Below are positions 57,824 to 64,000 of a DNA stretch of 64,000 bases, piece by piece (position 1 is the stretch's first letter; every line of letters begins with the position of its first letter). The translations under genes and the position numbers were made by a program. Under the pieces are notes generated by a model. The model had not been told where the DNA came from and searched no databases. It was given only the letters and a program-made list of their open reading frames with translations. Source of the stretch: Pseudomonas sp. P818 (GTDB taxonomy: Bacteria > Pseudomonadota > Gammaproteobacteria > Pseudomonadales > Pseudomonadaceae); NCBI RefSeq assembly GCF_000418555.1, contig NZ_ATKM01000005.1, forward strand, positions 558,001 to 622,000, read 5' to 3'.

Positions 57824-59628
57824 TTGATGCTGTCGGGGAGGCGCTGAACCTGGCCGCCGCGGAACTCGGCCCAGGGCAGCTGGCGCTCGATGCGCTGGGT
57901 GGCGTTCAGGCTGAGGCTGCCGGACAGGCCATCGATGCGCGAATCAGGAAGCGCCTTGAGCTGGCCCAGGCGCGGTGCCAGGCGATAGGCGTCGACGCCC
58001 ATGGCATACAGGCGGCCCAGGCTGCCGCCCGCTTGCGGCCACTGGTTGCTGACCTCCTGGCGCAGCGGGGCGTGGGCGTCGAGCAGCCAGGGGGTTTCGC
58101 AGAAGCGAATGCCTTCCAGGTCCTGATATTGAGCCTGACTGTGGGCGCCGGTGAACAGGTGCGAGGTAGCGTAGACCGGTACGTCGCCTGCGTACTGGAA
58201 TGCCAGTGTGGGCTTGATCTGTTGCGCCTGTTGCGGTGTGGCGGCGAGGAAGATGAAGTCGATGTCCTGGCGGCGCGCGGGCTGAGCGTCGAGGCTGGTG
58301 CCGAGGGTGTTCTGCAGGCGGCGCGCGCGGGCTTCGCTTTCGCGCAGCTGGAACAGGTCGGCGATCTGGCGGGCCAGCTCCACCGGTTGGTCGACGTGCT
58401 CGGCGGCGATCAGGGTGCCGCCCTGCGCCTGCCAGCTCTGGCGGAAGGCATCGAGTACGCGATCACCCCAGTCGCCGCGTGGCACCAGCGCGACGGCACG
58501 GCGCATGCCGTCGCTCCAGGCGCGGCGAGCCACTTCGCGGGCTTCGTCCTCGGCGGCCAGGCCGAACTGGAACAGTTGTGCCGGGCCTTCCTGGCCAGCG
58601 TCGCTGTAATTCAGGGCGAGGGTAGTGATGGGCAGTTGCTCGCGGTCGCTGAGCTGCTTGACCAGTGGTTTTTCCAGCGGACCGACCACCAGCTGCACGC
58701 CGTCGGCCTGCGCTTGCTGGTAGAAGGCGTCCAGCGAGCCGATGCGCGAGCTGTCATACAGCTTGATGTCCGGCGGGTTCTGGCCGGCCTGTTGAGCTTC
58801 GTAATGAGCGGCAAGGAAACCGTCGCGCAGAGCGCGGGCAACGCTGGCCAGCTGGCCTTCCTGCGGCAGCAGTAGAGCGACACGGGTAAGCGGCTGGCTG
58901 GCCAGCTCGCGCAGCTTGCCCAGCGCTTCTGGCAGTTGCTCGGCGGCCGGGTGTTGCGGGTTCTGCGCGACCCACTGGTCGATGGCGGCTTGCTGCTGCT
59001 CGAGCGTGGCACTGCTTTTGGTCACTTGGGCCAGCTCCAGCCAGCCGGCCAGATCGCTGTCGGCGCCGGCAGAGGTTTGTGCAGGCAGCGCGGACACCAG
59101 TGCCCAGATGTTCTCGTGGTTGTCATGAGCAGCCTGACCGCTCAGCAGGGGCGCGATGAAGACGCGCTCGCGGGCAGCAGCCAGAGTCTGGCCATCGGCT
59201 TCGAGGGCGCGTGCGCGAACCAGCTGGGTGCGAATCTGCTGCTCGACCGGCAATTCAGCCAGGCGCTCGAGGCTTGGGTGTTGCAAGGCTTTCAGCGCGC
59301 TCTTGGGCTGCTTGCGGGCCATGGCCAGCTCGGCTTTCAGGGTGCTGGCGAAGATCTGTTGTGCGGGCTGCAGGCTGGCGATGTCGATCTGCTCAAGAAT
59401 GCGCGTGGCGCGCGCCACGTCCTTTTGCTGATAGCTCTGGTCGGCTGCCGACAGGCGCAGCAGGGCGGCCTGTTCCGGTTTGCTCTCGGCGGCTTGCTGG
59501 AGCATCTGCTCGATGCTGGCTTGTGGCGTGCGTGGCAGCTGGCCCAGGTTGTTGGAGGGCGAGCTGGCGCAGGCGGCGAGCAGGCCGGCCAGGAAAAGAG
59601 CGGAAAGAGGACGCAGGCTAGCGATCAT
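57820..59628 (-). CDS. lpoA: Penicillin-binding protein activator LpoA
   Basis: 602 residues. Lipoprotein with signal SALFLAGLLAACAS, an N-terminal helical TPR domain and a C-terminal periplasmic-binding-protein-like domain (VALLLPQEGQLASVARALRD near residue 250). It activates PBP1a across the outer membrane. ATG 59628 has AGGA 7 bases upstream; the frame can be extended to TTG 59652 without better support. Divergent from rsmI. Confidence 0.93.
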   Translation of the reverse strand: MIASLRPLSALFLAGLLAACASSPSNNLGQLPRTPQASIEQMLQQAAESKPEQAALLRLSAADQSYQQKDVARATRILEQIDIASLQPAQQIFASTLKAELAMARKQPKSALKALQHPSLERLAELPVEQQIRTQLVRARALEADGQTLAAARERVFIAPLLSGQAAHDNHENIWALVSALPAQTSAGADSDLAGWLELAQVTKSSATLEQQQAAIDQWVAQNPQHPAAEQLPEALGKLRELASQPLTRVALLLPQEGQLASVARALRDGFLAAHYEAQQAGQNPPDIKLYDSSRIGSLDAFYQQAQADGVQLVVGPLEKPLVKQLSDREQLPITTLALNYSDAGQEGPAQLFQFGLAAEDEAREVARRAWSDGMRRAVALVPRGDWGDRVLDAFRQSWQAQGGTLIAAEHVDQPVELARQIADLFQLRESEARARRLQNTLGTSLDAQPARRQDIDFIFLAATPQQAQQIKPTLAFQYAGDVPVYATSHLFTGAHSQAQYQDLEGIRFCETPWLLDAHAPLRQEVSNQWPQAGGSLGRLYAMGVDAYRLAPRLGQLKALPDSRIDGLSGSLSLNATQRIERQLPWAEFRGGQVQRLPDSIN

Positions 59629-59715
59629 CGGGTCATCCTGATACTTGAGCAAATCAAGCGGCGATTGTACCCAAGCCCCGAGATCGGTGCGATGCCGCAG
59701 GGGCGGAACCGGCTA

Positions 59716-59731
59716 GAATGAGCGCTCATTC
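59716..59731. promoter_or_regulatory. Perfect 16-bp palindrome in the lpoA-rsmI gap
   Basis: GAATGAGCGCTCATTC reads identically on both strands. It overlaps the end of a possible -10 hexamer (TAGAAT, 59714-59719) and lies 19 bases before the rsmI GTG. It has the form of a TetR-type operator. Confidence 0.5.
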
Positions 59732-59750
59732 AATTAACGAGGTGTTTCCA

Positions 59751-60626
59751 GTGAGTCAGCCCGCAGTCGCAAGCGTCCAGCCAGGCAGCCTTTATGTGGT
59801 CGCCACGCCCATTGGCAATCTGGACGACATCAGTGCGCGGGCGCTGCGAATCCTGCGCGATGTGGCGCTGATCGCAGCCGAAGACACCCGCCATTCGGCG
59901 CGCCTGCTGCAGCATTTCGGTATCGAAACGCCCTTGGCGGCCTGCCATGAGCACAACGAGCGCGATCAGGGTGGGCGCTTTCTCGCCAGGCTGCAGGCGG
60001 GGGAGGATGTGGCGCTGATTTCCGATGCCGGTACGCCGCTGATTTCCGATCCCGGTTATCACCTGGTGCGCCAGGCGCGTGCAGCCGGCTTCGCGGTGGT
60101 GCCGGTGCCCGGCGCCTGTGCGCTGATCGCTGCACTGTCGGCTGCCGGTCTGCCCTCGGATCGTTTCATCTTCGAGGGCTTTCTGCCGGCCAAGGCTGCG
60201 GGGCGTCGTGCGCGGCTGGAGCAGGTGCGCGAAGAGCCGCGTACGTTGATTTTCTATGAGGCGCCGCACCGTATCCTCGAGTGCCTGCAAGACATGCGTG
60301 AGGTGTTCGGTGGTGAGCGCCCCGCACTGCTGGCGCGTGAGCTGACCAAGACCTTCGAGACCCTGCAAGGGCTGCCGCTGGCCGAGCTGTGTGAATGGGT
60401 GGCTGCGGACAGCAACCAGCAGCGTGGCGAGTGCGTGGTGCTGGTGGCGGGCTGGCAGGCTCCGGAGGGTGAGGAGGCAGTCAGCGCCGAAGCGCTGCGC
60501 GTGCTCGATCTGCTGCTGGCGGAAATGCCCCTCAAGCGAGCGGCGGCACTGGCGGCCGAGATCACCGGGGTGCGCAAGAACCTGCTTTATCAGGTGGCTT
60601 TGGAGCGCAAAGGCGAGTCGTTGTGA
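59751..60626 (+). CDS. rsmI: 16S rRNA 2'-O-methyltransferase RsmI
   Basis: 291 residues. It methylates C1402 of 16S rRNA with SAM. Tetrapyrrole-methylase-like fold, with [17 protein letters not shown] and [22 protein letters not shown] 59751 is chosen because GAGG lies 7 bases upstream; the ATG at 59718 would start inside the palindrome and lacks a ribosome binding site. Confidence 0.94.
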   Translation: MSQPAVASVQPGSLYVVATPIGNLDDISARALRILRDVALIAAEDTRHSARLLQHFGIETPLAACHEHNERDQGGRFLARLQAGEDVALISDAGTPLISDPGYHLVRQARAAGFAVVPVPGACALIAALSAAGLPSDRFIFEGFLPAKAAGRRARLEQVREEPRTLIFYEAPHRILECLQDMREVFGGERPALLARELTKTFETLQGLPLAELCEWVAADSNQQRGECVVLVAGWQAPEGEEAVSAEALRVLDLLLAEMPLKRAAALAAEITGVRKNLLYQVALERKGESL

Positions 60627-60638
60627 TGCCTGTCTCGC

Positions 60639-60667
60639 TTGCAGCTTGCCATCACGCCCGGTACCCT
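60639..60667 (+). promoter_or_regulatory. rnpB promoter
   Basis: TTGCAG (60639-60644) and TACCCT (60662-60667) with a 17-base spacer. The -10 ends 10 bases before the predicted 5' end of RNase P RNA. Confidence 0.7.
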
Positions 60668-60676
60668 TGCCGGCGG

Positions 60677-61020
60677 AGAGTCGATCGGACAGTCGCTGCC
60701 TTCGCAAGAAGGGGGAGGAAAGTCCGGGCTCCATAGGGCGGAGTGCCAGGTAACGCCTGGGAGGCGTGAGCCTACGGAAAGTGCCACAGAAAATAACCGC
60801 CTAAGCGTTTCGGCGCCGGTAAGGGTGAAAAGGTGCGGTAAGAGCGCACCGCACGGCTGGCAACAGTCCGTGGCTAGGTAAACCCCACTCGGAGCAAGAC
60901 CAAATAGGGTTCCATCGGCGTGGCCCGCGCTGGAACCGGGTAGGTTGCTAAAGGCGTGCAGTGATGTACGTCGTAGAGGAATGGCTGTCCTCGACAGAAC
61001 CCGGCTTACAGATCGACTCT
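60677..61020 (+). ncRNA. rnpB: RNase P RNA, bacterial type A
   Basis: The ends pair perfectly: AGAGTCGATC at 60677-60686 with GATCGACTCT at 61011-61020 (helix P1). Conserved internal blocks are present: GAGGAAAGTCCGGGCTCC near 60715, ACAGAAAATAACCGCC near 60785, and AGGTAAACCCCACTCGGAGC near 60879. The RNA cleaves 5' leaders from pre-tRNAs with RnpA. Its position between rsmI and mraZ is standard. Exact ends are estimated from P1. Confidence 0.96.
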
Positions 61021-61107
61021 CCTCCCTCCTTCTCTCGTTTTGCGCTTCTATTCCCCGCTTTTCTGATACCGAAAAATTCTTACTCTTAATAAATCACTTT
61101 AAGTTCG

Positions 61108-61136
61108 AATTTCAGCTCGCTGGAAAGGCTGAAATT
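61108..61136. other. Inverted repeat in the rnpB-mraZ gap
   Basis: AATTTCAGC (61108-61116) pairs with GCTGAAATT (61128-61136) over an 11-base loop. No T run follows. It lies in the 313-base gene-free stretch 61021-61333, an A/T-richer region that also holds the mraZ promoter and operator. An rnpB transcript end here is possible. Confidence 0.4.
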
Positions 61137-61228
61137 TATCTCTCAAAAGCCGACGTCGGCATCCCTTTTCCCCTCGCTTTTGTTCGCTAAATCTCCGTCC
61201 TGTAAGGATTTTTCCCTTTCGCGGCGCC

Positions 61229-61258
61229 TTGACGGTGGGGCCTGGGCGTTTCTATAGT
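61229..61258 (+). promoter_or_regulatory. Promoter of mraZ and the dcw cluster
   Basis: TTGACG (61229-61234) and TATAGT (61253-61258) with an 18-base spacer, directly upstream of the MraZ repeats. Confidence 0.75.
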
Positions 61259-61267
61259 GTGCGCAAG

Positions 61268-61302
61268 TGGTGAAAAGTGGCATGAAGTGGGTTTTTATGG
61301 GC
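61268..61302 (+). promoter_or_regulatory. MraZ operator: four TGG repeats at 10-bp spacing
   Basis: TGGTG, TGGCA, TGGGT and TGGGC begin at 61268, 61278, 61288 and 61298, separated by exact 5-base spacers. E. coli MraZ binds TGGGN repeats with 5-base spacing just after its own promoter, so this is very probably the MraZ autoregulatory site. It lies between the promoter and the mraZ GTG. Confidence 0.8.
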
Positions 61303-61333
61303 ATGGATAGCTAATTACAGGGGAAGCGCAGCC

Positions 61334-61789
61334 GTGTTTCGCGGAGCTAACGCCATCAGTCTCGACGCCAAAGGGCGCCTCGCGATGCCGAGTCGGTATC
61401 GTGACGAGCTCGTTTCGCGTTGCGCAGGCCAGCTCATCGTGACCATCGACATCAATGACCCCTGTTTGAACATCTATCCCCTGGTCGAGTGGGAGCGCAT
61501 CGAGGAAAAACTCAGCGTGCTGGCTTCCCTGGATGAAAAGAACCGGATCCTGCAGCGCTTGCTGGTAGGCAATGCGGTGGACCTCGAGATGGATGGCAGT
61601 GCGCGCATCCTGATCCCGCCGCGCCTGCGTGACCACGTGAAGCTCGACAAGCACGCGATGCTGGTCGGCCACCTGAACAAGTTCCAGCTGTGGGATGAAG
61701 AAACCTGGAACGCCCAAGCTGCAAACGACCTGGCCGCCATCAAGCAGCCGGGAGCCCTTTCCGATGAACTGCGTAGCCTGATCCTGTGA
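61334..61789 (+). CDS. mraZ: Transcriptional regulator MraZ
   Basis: 151 residues, two AbrB-like MraZ repeats ([20 protein letters not shown] and [19 protein letters not shown]). It represses the dcw cluster by binding direct repeats in its own promoter. GTG 61334 follows GGGAA. It overlaps the start region of rsmH. Confidence 0.96.
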   Translation: MFRGANAISLDAKGRLAMPSRYRDELVSRCAGQLIVTIDINDPCLNIYPLVEWERIEEKLSVLASLDEKNRILQRLLVGNAVDLEMDGSARILIPPRLRDHVKLDKHAMLVGHLNKFQLWDEETWNAQAANDLAAIKQPGALSDELRSLIL

Positions 61790-61791
61790 CC

Positions 61792-64000
<2,209 letters not shown>

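Noticed and set aside
59718..59750. Upstream ATG start for rsmI
   Set aside because: No ribosome binding site, and the codons lie within a perfect palindrome; GTG 59751 has GAGG at good spacing.
60945..61190. 81-codon frame over the end of rnpB
   Set aside because: Starts inside the RNase P RNA and has no family resemblance.

Overview
This 64 kb window is high-GC chromosomal DNA from a gammaproteobacterium of the genus Pseudomonas in the broad sense. The protein sequences and gene order match the Pseudomonas core block that runs from gatB through mreBCD, rpoN-lpt-mla, murA-his, algW, cysD-cysNC, trpS and petABC to the dcw cluster. Short-form HisG, AlgW, a fused CysNC and the GbdR/CdhR-like GlxA-type regulator all fit. 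The mendocina/oleovorans/alcaligenes side of the genus is my guess from divergence and repeat types; the sequence alone does not settle the species. Nearly every gene is housekeeping. I see no prophage, insertion sequence, tRNA, CRISPR array or antiphage island.

Layout. 1-4.8 kb (minus strand): partial cation/calcium antiporter, small RlpA-like lipoprotein, and gatCAB for tRNA-dependent amidation. 5.0-9.9 kb (plus): mreBCD cell-shape operon, Maf pyrophosphatase, RNase G. 9.9-18.1 kb: YhdP-like envelope protein, nitrilase-family hydrolase, tldD, darP (minus) and pmbA. 18.2-25.1 kb (minus): ptsO-rapZ-ptsN-hpf-rpoN (nitrogen PTS and sigma-54), then lptB-lptA-lptC-kdsC-kdsD (LPS transport and Kdo synthesis). 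25.4-30.0 kb (plus): mlaFEDCB, ibaG, murA. 30.1-33.5 kb: hisG, hisD, hisC. 33.5-36.4 kb: a DUF4198/TonB-receptor pair that looks inserted. 36.5-41.4 kb: algW, a NIF3-like gene, cysD and cysNC. 41.4-45.8 kb: a repeat-rich stretch with zapG/yhcB, an alpha/beta hydrolase bracketed by two related inverted elements, trpS and zapE. 45.9-51.1 kb: an unknown periplasmic repeat protein, a GlxA-type regulator divergent from an acyl-CoA dehydrogenase, nfi, and an aldo/keto reductase. 51.3-56.2 kb: rplM-rpsI, petABC, sspAB. 56.3-59.6 kb (minus): dolP-like BON lipoprotein, gmhA/diaA-like gene, yraN, lpoA. 59.7-64 kb: rsmI, rnpB, then the start of the dcw cluster (mraZ, rsmH, ftsL, partial ftsI).

The functional theme is the cell envelope: shape (mre), LPS (lpt, kds), phospholipid asymmetry (mla), peptidoglycan (murA, lpoA, ftsI), envelope stress (algW) and outer-membrane uptake (TonB receptor). 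It is interleaved with translation factors and histidine and sulfur assimilation genes.

The most interesting material is non-coding. There are three diverged copies of a small inverted-repeat element whose nested hairpin arms change in a compensatory way. An MraZ operator has four repeats at exact 10-bp spacing. The mreC and yhdP-like genes show evidence for unusual start codons (AUU and CUG). Several palindromes sit at divergent promoters.
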